The notes beneath the pieces are model-generated. The model saw nothing but the letters and a program-made list of their open reading frames with translations, had not been told where the DNA came from and searched no databases. DNA of 26,062 nucleotides from Coptodactyla brooksi (taxonomy: Eukaryota; Arthropoda; Insecta; Coleoptera; Scarabaeidae): contig JAWQRM010000231.1 in the NCBI GenBank assembly GCA_033557675.1, positions 1 through 26,062 of the forward strand. The letters run 5' to 3'. Each line of letters begins with the position of its first letter. Within the stretch, counting starts at the first letter, position 1. The translations under genes and the position numbers were made by a program. This document shows, piece by piece, positions 9,861 to 18,235 of this stretch.

Positions 9861-10979
9861 TACGAGAATTTCTAGATATACACAAAATACACATTGAATT
9901 ATGTTTAAAAGTTATGTTTTATTCAATATAGGTTGCAGTTAGCTCAATACACTTTCAAGCACGATGAATCAATGCATGCATAGATTTTTGTATGTAATCC
10001 TTAGGAGTGGCCTTTAGTACCTACGTCACAGTTGCTTGAATGAAAGAAATATCACCATAAAACGATCCTTTCATCGCAATTTTCAGTTTAGGAAAAAATA
10101 ATCACATGGTGACATATCAAGCGAATTCACATTTTAAAGTCAAGTTTTATTGTCTTATGTGGTGGTACATTGTCATGTAATAAAAACAGCTGTTTTCGTG
10201 CTGGATATTCAGGCCCAACACGCACAATTCTTGACCACAAACGATGTAAAACTGCTAAATAATATTCTCCGTTGACAGTTTTACCTTGTGGAACAAATTT
10301 GTTGTGGACAATCCTTTGTGAATCATAAAAAGTAATCAACATTGTCTTGATTCTTGACTTCTGAAAACGCAATTTTTTTTCGTTTTGGCACGCCTTTCGG
10401 CTTCCATTCTGCAGATTGGCGCTTAATTTCTGGATCTCATTTAAAACACCATGTTTCTGGATCAAAATCTGGATCATGTTCAGCAGTTTTAATAAGGTCT
10501 TTACAATGCTCTACACGAGCAATTTTTTTTGGTCATCTTTTAAAGCATGTAGAACAAAACGTACACAAACTTTTCTTTTTCCCAAATCTTGAGTCAAAAT
10601 TTGAAGAACAGGTTCTCTATTTGTTTTTAATTCTTCCGCCTACAGTCTCACAGTAAAATTTCCGTCGACAGCACTGATTTCACGAATGTTTCTCTACCAA
10701 CTCAACACGATTTTTATTTTCTGGACGACCAGGTCTTTCCTCATCGTTTAAATCTTCACGACCATTTTCGAAACGATTGAACCACTCATATAGTCTAGTT
10801 TCAGACATGCAATCATTACCATAAACTTTTTTCATCAATTCGTAAGTATCAGCACAGTTTTTTCCAAGTTTAAAACAAAATTTAATATTTGCTCTTTGTT
10901 TCATTATGTTTGTATGTTTCTCACAGTATATATGTTCGATAGATGGCGTGTTCTATGATTTAAATTAAAATTCTCGTTA
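9861..10979 (-). mobile_element. mariner element, near full length, inserted in PLE1
   Basis: A transposase of mariner type fills 9919-10904 on minus. Just outside it, TACGAGAATTT at 9861-9871 mirrors AAATTCTCG followed by TTA ending at 10979, consistent with short inverted termini next to TA target dinucleotides. The termini match well for only about ten bases, so the ends are approximate. PLE1 sequence in the same orientation lies on both sides, so the mariner is the younger insertion. Confidence 0.75.
9919..10904 (-). pseudogene. mariner transposase, broken
   Basis: Mariner transposases excise and reinsert the element using a DD34D triad. The frame opens at 10904 with MKQRANIKFCFKLGKNCADT, the paired N-terminal helix-turn-helix, then CMSETRLYEWFNRFENGRED and ERPGRPE, the linker. 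After frameshifts it gives ETWCFK and DPEIKRQSAEWKP, close to the first catalytic aspartate, whose usual TGDETW context is damaged (FDPETW). A long open piece (10477-10127) gives SRIKTMLITFYDSQ, IVHNKFVPQGKTVNGEYY and LLHDNVPPHK with the second aspartate. The third is in MSPCDYFFPKLK, reached after a deletion of roughly 20 residues. The C-terminus ends with ...HALIHRA, KCIELTATYIE and stop at 9919-9921. Relatives are about 345-350 residues. Stops, shifts and the deletion make it inactive. Confidence 0.8.
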
Positions 10980-11009
10980 TTTAATTGTCATACTGTATAT
11001 TGGTCGATT

Positions 11010-11290
11010 GTGTTAATTATTTGGATATGAGGTCTTGACGTATTGTTCTGTGAAGAAGAAAATTTCATCTTCAATCCAGACTGTTTGTGTGTTAATTTTG
11101 ATTTTTGTTGCTGATATTGACATGTTTTTTATGTTGATGATAGCGAACTTTGGTACTATTCCGTATCGGATCCAGATTCTTTTCTAGGTACTTCATCAAA
11201 GTATTTTTGTGTTATTGATCGGAATCTTCTATTTGAGCTTTTTGGTACATCTTATAGCAATCTTCTTATATGTATTAACAGTCAAAATTA
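11010..11290 (-). pseudogene. PLE1 N-terminal part, separated by the mariner
   Basis: Minus-strand frames upstream of the mariner read IVPKFAIINIKNMSISATKI and, a little further, WIEDEIFFFTEQYVK. This pattern (an IPKF motif, a basic stretch, then an EEI(R/K)xLYxK helix) is what I expect in the N-terminal region of Penelope-type proteins before the reverse transcriptase. Its position and orientation agree with the rest of PLE1 on the other side of the mariner. The assignment is weaker than for the C-terminal parts, because this region is poorly conserved in the family. Confidence 0.5.
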
Positions 11291-11523
11291 CTTACGTGTA
11301 ATATCATTATTATCTAGGTAATACTGGAATCTAAAATAATAACAGTTGTATTTGCTAAAACGTAACCTGCCCAAATGATTTTCTTGTCACAGGTTTTTAC
11401 AGACTTTCACAAATCATTTCATTTGAAGAAATGAAAACAGACAAGGACGGTTGTATACAAGGTTTCATCAAAAAGTAGCTGAAATTTTCGTTTTCCTCAA
11501 AAAATCTTTATATATTCATCAAC
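11291..11523. other. spacer between PLE1 and the second mariner
   Basis: No gene was recognised. The minus strand next to 11523 reads as a plausible 3' untranslated tail of the second mariner (a YFLMKP-like phrase at about 11480), but no terminal repeat could be fixed. Confidence 0.3.
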
Positions 11524-12232
11524 ACTAATTTTGCTCTCTTCAAACTCGTCACCATAAGATATACTACACTTGTGCCAGCGCTTCCAATCTTCGACCTCGT
11601 AGATTGTAAGTACCTACTTCTGGCATGCAATTTTTGACATGGATTTTAGCTTCTTCATTAATGTTGTAGTTATTTTCTAAACGTTGGCTAAAAGCCCTCC
11701 TTTAAATGTTTTTCATCTTTGGGAATAGAAAGATGTCGCAGAGGGCCATGTTTGCGAATACGGTGGCTAAGGTATCAGAACCGTGTTGTTTTTAGTAAAA
11801 AGAATCACGAAGAAGTAGTGAATTGTTAGCAGGTGCATTACCGTGATGCTATTACTATGAGTTGTTTCCTTGAATTTTCGAATTGACCGTACAATCCGGT
11901 GGCAAGAACTCATGGTACACTATGCCGTTAAAGTAAAAGAACAGTGAACAGAATCTTCACATTTGATCGAACTAGATGAGCTTTTTTCAGTCTTGGTTCT
12001 TAACAATCCTGCCATTGAAATATTTGGGCTTTAGTTTCGACGTAATATCCATACATCCATGTTCCATCACCAGTTATGACGCATTTGAATAGTTCTGGAC
12101 CACCGTTCACTTTATTCAGCGTCTCCTCAGCAATAGCTTCGGCACCGCTTAGCTTCGGAGAAAATTTTGTTTCCACACGATACAAATGCCCAATACACTC
12201 GAAAGAATTTATTGGCATGAGTCAAACGATAG
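11524..12232 (-). pseudogene. second mariner transposase, heavily decayed
   Basis: This is a different mariner copy from the one at 9861-10979. The N-terminal DNA-binding half is lost; the frame begins near HLYRVETKFSPKLS. It then reads CVITGDGTWMYGYYVETKAQ at about 12100-12020, the block holding the first catalytic aspartate (TGDETW in active relatives, with E now G). Downstream, in shifting frames, come HHGNAPAN, where the second aspartate of HHDNAPAH has become G, and then ALCDIFLFPKMK holding the third. A KHGPLRHLSIPKDEK-like overlap from another frame covers the same place. The C-terminus shows W-KRWHKC and YGDEFEE, matching the usual W..C....GDYFEG ending. A missing N-terminus, a lost catalytic D and several frameshifts make it inactive. 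No inverted termini could be identified. Confidence 0.7.
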
Positions 12233-12302
12233 GCAAAGATCATCAGATATGATACAGATACTTTGATACACTGATACTTTTATCTAGATTCGATATATAT
12301 TA

Positions 12303-12558
12303 TGCAGGGTGTCCCAGGATTATTTGGATGAACTTTAAAGGGAGGTAGGGGAGATTTGCATAGCAACCCATGGCCGGAAACGGCTTCGTTCGCTGTTAGG
12401 TGGTGTTGTTCACAAGGAATATTTTCGCAAGGAATATTGTTCACAAGGTATACTTTCCAATGACGTTTCCGACCATGGGTTGCTGTGCAAATTTCAATCC
12501 TTGTGATGTTTCCTACCTTCCCTTAAAGCTTGTCCCAATAATCCTAGGACACCCTGTA
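12303..12558. mobile_element. MITE with long inverted repeats (CAGGGTGTCCC ends)
   Basis: The left arm (12305-12382) begins CAGGGTGTCCCAGGATTAT. The right arm (12464-12556) ends with its reverse complement ATAATCCTAGGACACCCTG. The two match along nearly their whole length, through GCAACCCATGG and GGAAACG, with the right arm carrying about 15 extra bases. A TA follows the right end and TG precedes the left, so a TA target duplication with one mutation is plausible, which would suit a Tc1/mariner-type MITE. There is no coding capacity. It separates the second mariner from PLE2. Confidence 0.7.
12409..12453. repeat. three tandem 15-16 base repeats in the MITE centre
   Basis: TTCACAAGGAATATT, TTCGCAAGGAATATTG and TTCACAAGGTATAC follow one another directly. 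They fill most of the loop between the two MITE arms. Confidence 0.6.
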
Positions 12559-12695
12559 TATTTGTTGAGTACTAAAAAACATGAGGGAATGCACACAATG
12601 CAGTGTATCGCAAGGAACATCACCAAGGTAGATAATAAACATACAAAATATATCGAAAACCGACACGAACAGACAACATAATTCATTACACTTCA

Positions 12696-12967
12696 GTGCT
12701 GCCTAACCAACGCAAAGAAGCAACATATAGAACCTTATGTACACCATGTGATAAGAAATATATCAGGCAAGCAGGTAGAAAATTTAAGGACAGATACAAC
12801 GAACGCATAAAATCTTATATATATAATAAAATAAAAGTCCTAAGCGAAAGTAATGAAATCAATATTTTTGAAAACATCGGAATATTCAATGAAACCTTAA
12901 AAACCCAGCAGTTAACATCCAGGTCAACTCCCTTCCTATATTCCAACCAGTAAAACTCTTGCAATAA
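12696..12967 (+). pseudogene. PLE2 GIY-YIG endonuclease C-terminus
   Basis: In these elements the GIY-YIG nuclease nicks the target DNA. The plus frame reads TYRTLCTPCDKKYIRQAGRK, where relatives have KxxC..CxKxYIGQTGR: two zinc-coordination-like cysteines are kept, and YIGQTGR has become YIRQAGR, losing the invariant glycine. It continues FKDRYNERIKSYIYNK, the conserved arginine/tyrosine helix, with H changed to R in YNEH. A frameshift near 12895 then leads to NIQVNSLPIFQPVKLLQ and a stop at 12965-12967, the typical end of this PLE subfamily; PLE3 and PLE4 end almost the same way. The GIY motif itself lies before the truncation. Confidence 0.72.
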
Positions 12968-13011
12968 AATAATAATCCACCTATATAAGACAGAACAACG
13001 TAGGTGACATC

Positions 13012-13050
13012 AGTCTTAAAAATAACGCAAAGGCTGAAAACATGTTGACT
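13012..13050 (+). ncRNA. decayed hammerhead-like motif, PLE2 copy
   Basis: Stem I AGTC (13012-13015) pairs perfectly with GACT (13047-13050). The core reads TTAAAAA plus an extra T, so G5 is lost. Stem II is mostly broken. GAA (13036-13038) is followed by one extra A, the self-complementary ACATGT (13040-13045) and T at the cleavage position. It lies 45 bases after the stop codon. It is informative as a copy but surely inactive. Confidence 0.5.
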
Positions 13051-13280
13051 AAGAACAGAAACCAAATGTGCGTCAAGCAGGCAAAATAAATCGAACCCAT
13101 TAAAATGGCTACAAATCAATAATACCTATATGAAGTTTTAATAACCAATTTACAATAATATTTTTGCAAAATGAAGGTAGTGTAGTTATTGCATTACAAT
13201 CTCTTTATCGATTACAGATATAGATTACCACATGCATTTTCAGAAAAATGTTGGGCATTCAGCTCTAATGTGAATTTCAG
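13051..13280. other. AT-rich stretch, no gene recognised
   Basis: No gene was recognised. The last bases, ending TGAATTTCAG at 13280, form a plausible splice acceptor for the open stretch that follows. Confidence 0.3.
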
Positions 13281-13454
13281 AGTACACAAGGATTATCTAA
13301 CGCGGCGGTTGATTATAATTTGCACAGCGTCGGTCCCGGACAACGACTGGCGTTCTGGTTGAAAAAATGGAGTTCAATTTTGGACTGGCAACAACTTGAA
13401 TTTGAAACTCGAATAAACCAAAAAAAAGCCAATCCCATTCATGTGCGTCTGTAA
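13281..13454 (+). CDS. candidate terminal exon or TE fragment, unknown product
   Basis: An open frame of 57 codons plus stop has no start codon of its own. It follows directly on TTTCAG at 13275-13280, which would serve as a splice acceptor in phase 0; the frame is closed by a stop shortly upstream of that site. The predicted residues are well mixed and unlike the surrounding AT-driven translations: NAAVDYNLHSVGPGQRLAFW, then LKKWSSILDWQQLEFETR, ending PIHVRL and TAA. It is also GC-richer in its first half than its neighbours. I do not recognise the family. It could be the last coding exon of a host gene lying upstream, a piece of a transposon protein, or chance. No clear polyadenylation signal was found within the next 100 bases. 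Treat it as a candidate only. Confidence 0.3.
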   Translation, partial: STQGLSNAAVDYNLHSVGPGQRLAFWLKKWSSILDWQQLEFETRINQKKANPIHVRL

Positions 13455-13884
13455 TAATCATTTAGGCATTTAGTGAGTTTCAATTTTAAAATTTTTAATT
13501 CAAAAATCGTAAAATGGATTATATAAGGTGATATTTTAAATCTTATTACCCACATAGAGTATTTGTTTTCATAGTTATATTATCATAGTGTGTTAGGAGA
13601 TAATATGAATAATCAATTGACTTACTGAACGGTAACGTACAAATTGCTTTTCCATTCATAGAAATTTATTTGCATATGCCAGTGATAATGGAATGTTACT
13701 TGCGTTGTGGTTGTACCACATTTCAGAATATTTTACAGAAGTTAGACTAAGTCAGGAAAGGATACACAAATCAGATTATTAACAAACTATGTTTGACTAG
13801 TATAAGCGTTAAATCAAAGCTGTTTTAACACATTTGACGTGTGCACACGTCAAACTATTTTGGAACGTTTACCATGTATTGTGT
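13455..13884. other. AT-rich stretch, no gene recognised
   Basis: No gene, hairpin or transposon end was recognised. Confidence 0.3.
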
Positions 13885-14111
13885 ACAAAAGAACGGGGGG
13901 AGCAAGGAGACTGGGAATACTGAGGAGAACGTGGAGGAGATGCCTAAACCACGAGTTGGCGAGGCATAATCGGATATGGGGCGAAACAAAGATCAGGACT
14001 AGGGACAGGGGAACGTGGAAGGTGAGGGAGGTGATGGATATGGATATGGAGGAGGATGGATATGGAAGAGGAAAAGGAGCAATGAGAAGGAAGCCGGGTG
14101 CAAAGGATTAG
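13885..14111 (+). pseudogene. LINE reverse transcriptase C-terminal tail
   Basis: The frame gives LRRTWRRCLNHELARHNRIW followed by GETKIRTRDRGTWK. Many arthropod and mollusc non-LTR retrotransposons end their ORF2 with a basic GRPRxTWRRxVxxEL segment, then GxTWxExxxxAxDRxxWR, after the reverse transcriptase. The match in order and spacing is good; GRPR has become RLGI, so the conserved arginine/proline turn is lost. After WK the frame continues into a repetitive acidic/glycine stretch (MDMDMEEDGYGRG) coded by purine-rich repeats, probably untranslated sequence of the element. The reverse transcriptase itself is absent upstream, as expected for a 5'-truncated copy. The clade cannot be told from the tail alone. 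Confidence 0.55.
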
Positions 14112-14906
14112 TTAGCCTATCACCAACGGTAACTCTAAGCCTGTATTGTGCAAACTAAAAGTGACCATACACATCCTTAATGTTTAACAACTTTGATTTA
14201 CATACATCAAATTGATTTCCCGAAAACATTTCAGGAATAGTTCCTTTCCCATTACCTAACTTACAATAATAATATACAATAATAACATACAATCCATTGT
14301 CAGTACATTCGTTTTAACTGTTAAAATAATATCAAATAATCTCTGACCAAGAGCACGCTTGCCATTAATGAATTCAATTGAACATTTGTTTGGTGAGAGA
14401 TATCTGAATTTGAATCCTGATGTAGATACCTACTTCTCTTTAGATTTCGAACTTAAACTATCTGGCCTATTTTTTTACACTGATCATATATCCAAGTTTA
14501 GCACATGTCACCGACTTATTTGTGTTTCTTTTATAAGATAACCCTGCCTCATGTTTTCGAAAAAATATCAAACGAATATCAAACGTTTGTATAAGTATTA
14601 CTGTTATGCCGAAATCAAGTTTTTAGTTTGTAAAGTAATCCAAATGAAAGAATCCAAAATTCAATGCGACCAAGTTTTTGAGAAATCTGCCAGAACTATC
14701 TGTTCCCTAACATGGAACAGATAGTTGTCTTTAGAGGTTCTAACCATTTCATCAAACAGACTTAGTTTGCTTCGATCGGTGTCTCCAGCACTCGAGTGAA
14801 ACGAGACCTGCTCCAGTCCTTAAACTACACCGATAGCGAACGCATGAACCTTTATGTGCTACCCAATACGTATCTAATTAAATACGCTGTCTTCTTATAT
14901 TTTACA
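14112..14906. other. AT-rich stretch with one hairpin, no gene recognised
   Basis: No gene was recognised. Open frames at 14359-14541 and 14796-15014 do not resemble known proteins. A perfect hairpin at 14694-14726 is listed separately. Confidence 0.3.
14694..14726. repeat. perfect 13-bp hairpin
   Basis: AACTATCTGTTCC (14694-14706) and GGAACAGATAGTT (14714-14726) are perfect reverse complements around the 7-base loop CTAACAT. Confidence 0.65.
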
Positions 14907-15141
14907 TCATCCCTTCATCTGCTTCGGGGCTTTCCCAAGTTTTTCTTCATAGTTTTTGGACTCCAAACTAAAAATCTGTTGGTTCATCTTTCGGGATCTT
15001 GCGTAAGCGTATGACAAGCTCTCTTCCACTGGAGCTGTGCCACTTTTCTGAATATCGGTTGGCAGAATTCTTCTTCTGATTTTCTCATTCTGGCTCTTAT
15101 CCATCAATATCATTTTGAAGAGAGCCATCTTCACTACTCAT
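14907..15141 (-). CDS. coding-like stretch of unknown origin
   Basis: A minus-strand frame of 75 codons (15134-14907) has a composition unlike random AT-rich sequence: basic and polar, with EKIRRRILPTDIQKSG, then APVEESLSYAYARSRK. A second overlapping frame starts with MSSEDGSLQNDIDG at 15141 and flows into it if one base is lost, so the original protein may have begun there. There is no recognised domain, signal peptide or membrane segment, and no splice sites I would defend. It could be a decayed host or transposon protein. The plus-strand frame over the same bases (14796-15014) is its shadow. Confidence 0.25.
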
Positions 15142-16465
15142 TGTATAATTTGAAGTCTGCCACTGACGTCTAAATCCCCTTAATTATCCACGGGACCTCA
15201 ATATGAACGCCAGCTAGCGTAACACCATCCAACTTAATCCAATTCTCCTAGGAATTTCGGAACTTTAATTTTATGTCTTAGTTTAATTTTGGGGCCAATG
15301 TAAGCACACATCTACGTTCTTCAATTTTGATGTTGAATGGTTGTTTGAGTACTTTCTAGTTTTATTCAGCTTCACTTGAAGTCTAATTGGCAGTAATTTT
15401 TTATTATATTTTTTTTGTCACGACATTCTAGTTACGATATACACAGTTCTATATTTTATTTAATCAGATAATATTGGGCATTTTAATTCGAAATCAAAAA
15501 GAAACAAACTTTCAGTCGCAACTGTTTCATTGATTAATATTCCTGCTCGTCTCTATTGTTCGAATATTGGTCATTAATATTCACTTCACATAGATGGGTT
15601 TTAAACGTACAATTTCTCGGATTTCATTCCTGCATATTCACTGCTACTGTAAATTCACCTTTGCACAGCTGACAATTTCGACTCCATAAAAGTGAACTAT
15701 ATATACTGGGGCGTAATCTTAAATTTGGTTTACTCGCGACGACTTCATCACGGCAAGCGGCTATATTTCACTGTAGGTTAAAAGTTGGGATTTGTAGCAA
15801 TTTGTGCGAGTATGTATCCAGCTGAAATAATGACGACATAAAAGTTGGAGTTGGGTTATGTGTTATTATGACAGAGGCTTTCCTCGGTAACTTTTGTTCT
15901 CCGAAGGAGTAAACAGTGTCGATTGCTTTATTAGGTTAATGGGCATATGTTTTATAGTATACAATTTTCGCTATTGCACAAGTAGTTATTATTTTTAAAT
16001 CCTTAAAGATTAAATCCTTATTTTGTAATATAATAAAATGCAGCAGATGATTTAATGAGATTTGGTATTTAACACAGAATTTGCGACCATTAAGAAAATT
16101 GTGTAGACTGGATCATGAAGGAATAATAAATAGAATCATTAATTCACCGCTCACGTCTAAAACAAAATCCATAAAAGTTAAGTAAAGTTAATTTCGTGTT
16201 CTTCGGTAGATGATTAATATAACTTAATAAAGTTGCGTGACCAGTATCTGAAGAAGGTATTGATTATAAGTATTCATCTCATAACAAATTTTTACCTCAT
16301 AAACACGATGAAAATAAAGATGATTACCTAACATTATAATTTTGAATGATTTAAATTTTTGCATGATTTTATGGTATTCTGCATATTATATATTATCTTT
16401 AAATACCCCTGACGTATTAAGCTTATTAAGTTCAAATGTGTGCGCGATTCATTTCCGATTGTATT
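15142..16465. other. AT-rich stretch, no gene recognised
   Basis: No gene, repeat or transposon end was recognised. The stretch 15690-15900 is somewhat richer in G and C but closed in all frames. Confidence 0.3.
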
Positions 16466-16497
16466 CGACCTATCTTGATTCACTATTATCAAGACTG
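16466..16497 (-). ncRNA. half of a hammerhead-like motif, PLE3 copy
   Basis: On minus, stem I strand CAGTC (16497-16493) is followed by the core TTGATAA and the extra T (16492-16485), identical to the PLE4 core, then AGTG in place of stem II strand AGCG. After that the sequence diverges and the GAA, stem III and cleavage residue cannot be found. It lies about 50 bases after the PLE3 stop. Confidence 0.45.
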
Positions 16498-16546
16498 GTG
16501 TGTGTTTTTGTTATTTCTGCTTATAGGTATACAGAGGATGATAGTT

Positions 16547-17231
16547 TTATTGTAGGAGCTTAATTGATTAGAATATGGGATGGGAGCTGGTGTTTACCTG
16601 GATGTTTATTGCGAGTAGTTTTACGATTTTTCGGAATATTTCTAAGTTCTCGTGAATGTTTAGTTTTCTGCTTTTACCTAAGACTTTTGTGACTTCGAAA
16701 TTGTGCTCTCTATTTCCTGGTAAATGAGAATTCTTATGGAGATGTTCTGCGTTATTAGAGTCATCCGTGTTTTTATATATATATGATTATTTTTATATGT
16801 TATTTCATTTCACATGTGCCACATTTGATTTTATATATTCCGAACTGTTCCATTTTGTTCGTTTTTTCTATTGTAGATTGTGTTGTGTGTTTTATGTTGT
16901 GTGTAATCCGGAATGCAATGTTTAAGTTATGTTCCTTGAATATTTTCGTTATACAGTAGTAGGATCCAATGTATATAAATGTGGTCCGCTGTGTTTTGTT
17001 TTTGATTACTGTATTGTTTCTTGTCTGAATGTTTGTCTTTGTTATGCTTTCATGTATTTTATTTATTAATCTTGTTGGATGTCCATTTTCATTCCCTCTT
17101 ATTATGTCGTTAGATATGGAAAGCACAATAGCTTTCCCTCTCCAACGTAACCATCCAACTATCGTGGAGCCACAACCTTCCGAGTATTGCCGGGAGCGAC
17201 AAGGTTTGTCGCTTTTGTTTCTCGTTAGCAT
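16547..17231 (-). pseudogene. PLE3 reverse transcriptase end and GIY-YIG endonuclease, broken
   Basis: The open frame 17231-16800 reads IIRGNENGHPTRLINKIHES, the NGYxPxLINKL helix after the reverse transcriptase. Then come TTFIYIGSYYCITKIFKEHN, LNIAFRITHNIKH and GIYKIKCGTCEMK, which is the GIY motif with its paired cysteines. A deletion removes YIGQTGR and the following helix. The frame resumes in another phase, after a TA-rich tract, as TDDSNNAEHLHKNSHLPGNR, then EHNFEVTKVLGKSRKLNI, and ends NIQVNTSSHPIF, an in-frame stop where Q should be, then SIKLLQ and TAA at 16547-16549. The first 30 or so residues of the open frame (from 17231) do not look like PLE and are probably flanking sequence. 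The plus-strand frame 17029-17490 is a shadow. Confidence 0.78.
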
Positions 17232-17265
17232 CCAAAAGATGCTAACATGGTTAGCGAAACAAAAG
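17195..17265. repeat. cluster of nested hairpins at the PLE3 5' junction
   Basis: AGCGACAA (17195-17202) pairs with TTGTCGCT (17206-17213). Directly after, CTTTTGTTTC (17212-17221) pairs with GAAACAAAAG (17256-17265), enclosing GTTAGCATC (17224-17232) paired with GATGCTAAC (17238-17246). The outer and inner stems are separated only by a small asymmetric bulge, so the whole can fold as one long arm. This is where PLE3 similarity ends. Confidence 0.6.
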
Positions 17266-17398
17266 TGTATTAATGATCAAAAACATAGTCATATCTCTCA
17301 ATTCATGATAAGCTCCCATAAGGTTAGCTCCTTTATCAGAAAATATTTTATATTAATAAACATAAAATATTTAATAAATTTATCGGAATTACAATTAA

Positions 17399-17463
17399 CA
17401 AGTAAACGCACAAGAATTGAAGTTAATCCATCTGATCAACTTCAATTCTTGTGCGTTAACTTG
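17399..17463. repeat. 26-bp near-perfect inverted repeat
   Basis: The left arm 17399-17424 and right arm 17438-17463 are reverse complements over 26 bases with one mismatch; a core word is GCACAAGAATTGAAGTT. The loop is 13 bases. The arm length and loop are in the range of a small hairpin RNA precursor, but no promoter, expression or conservation evidence is available, and template switching would also produce it. Confidence 0.65.
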
Positions 17464-18235
17464 CTATTTTTCTGGCCAAATTCTAATTGAAAATTATCTA
17501 CGGTTTGTATGGTATTGTGGCTAAAATATGTTATCATCCAGAATGAAGTAAGTAAAATTGGAGCTCATTTTCAAACCATAATTTTCAAAGTGATTAATGC
17601 CTTGAATCGAGTAAAATTGTAAACCTTATTTTAACAACACGTATTAACAGGTGGAAACATGTATTATAAAGTTTTCATTTAAAAGTGATGAGTTTCTTCG
17701 ACGTCCCGCCATTCACGATCACGTCAAGGACTGTCGAGAGTAATTAATTTATGAACCGAAATGCTATGCGAAATGCAAACGGCTGGATTACGTAAAGTAG
17801 CTATGTCTTCATTCAGTTCGATCAGTTAGTTCCTCCATTGCAAGCTCAATTGTACAATTGTTTAACATGACGACGTGGCGAACCAAAAAAGATAAAATAA
17901 TTTATATTATAAATAAATATTTATGAATGTACAGGTTACCCACAAAAAATATATTATACCAAAGCCACTCTTTTTGAAATGAAACACAATACATGATACG
18001 GTATGCTTAGATTCCACATTTCAAATATTTATAATTGTAGTACAAGTAGTTTCAGTTATTGGAGCTTAGGTTGAAAATGTTTAAACTAGCCGCGAAATGT
18101 CGCATTCCTGACTAATCCACGGATTTTCTGATAAGGTCTGATTTTAAGAGCTTACCATAAAAATTATTATTCGTTTAAACGTTATACAGGCTGAAATACT
18201 TTTCATTTCCAAATCTAGTTTTTTTTTCGACGTTC

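Larger units (their letters stand above)
8316..11290 (-). mobile_element. Penelope-like element PLE1, deleted and split by a mariner
   Basis: Penelope-like elements encode a reverse transcriptase fused to a GIY-YIG endonuclease. On minus, N-terminal sequence lies at about 11170-11010, the mariner occupies 10979-9861, and the frame resumes from about 9850 to the stop at 8403-8405. A hammerhead-like motif follows at 8356-8316. Two internal deletions are visible: the reverse transcriptase palm (near 9040) and the GIY...YIG start of the endonuclease (near 8640). The 5' limit at 11290 is only where recognisable sequence fades. The element predates the mariner that sits inside it. Confidence 0.75.
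12690..13050 (+). mobile_element. Penelope-like element PLE2, 5'-truncated
   Basis: Only the last part of the GIY-YIG endonuclease, a short 3' untranslated segment and a decayed hammerhead-like motif remain. The 5' limit is where PLE-like coding fades, directly after the MITE and a short stretch (12559-12689) I cannot assign. Such 5' truncation is usual for target-primed retroelements. A polyadenylate tail is not evident. Confidence 0.7.
16466..17231 (-). mobile_element. Penelope-like element PLE3, 5'-truncated
   Basis: The minus strand carries the last part of a PLE: the end of the reverse transcriptase, the endonuclease with a deletion, the 3' untranslated segment and the first half of a hammerhead-like motif. 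Its 3' part is closely alike to PLE4 at 21897-22187 (AACATCCAGGTAAACACCAG against AACATCCAAGTAAACACCAG, and shared words through CACCAGT), so both belong to one subfamily. The 5' junction lies in a cluster of hairpins near 17195-17265. Confidence 0.75.

Noticed and set aside
10354..10656. Plus-strand open frame of 100 codons
   Set aside because: It is antisense to the mariner transposase remnant.
17029..17490. Longest plus-strand open frame (153 codons)
   Set aside because: It is antisense to the PLE3 remnant over the first part and then runs through hairpins and AT-rich sequence; no protein features.
17812..17850. TCAGTT words resembling arthropod core-promoter initiators
   Set aside because: There is no downstream promoter element at the right spacing, no TATA box and no gene downstream; such hexamers are expected by chance.
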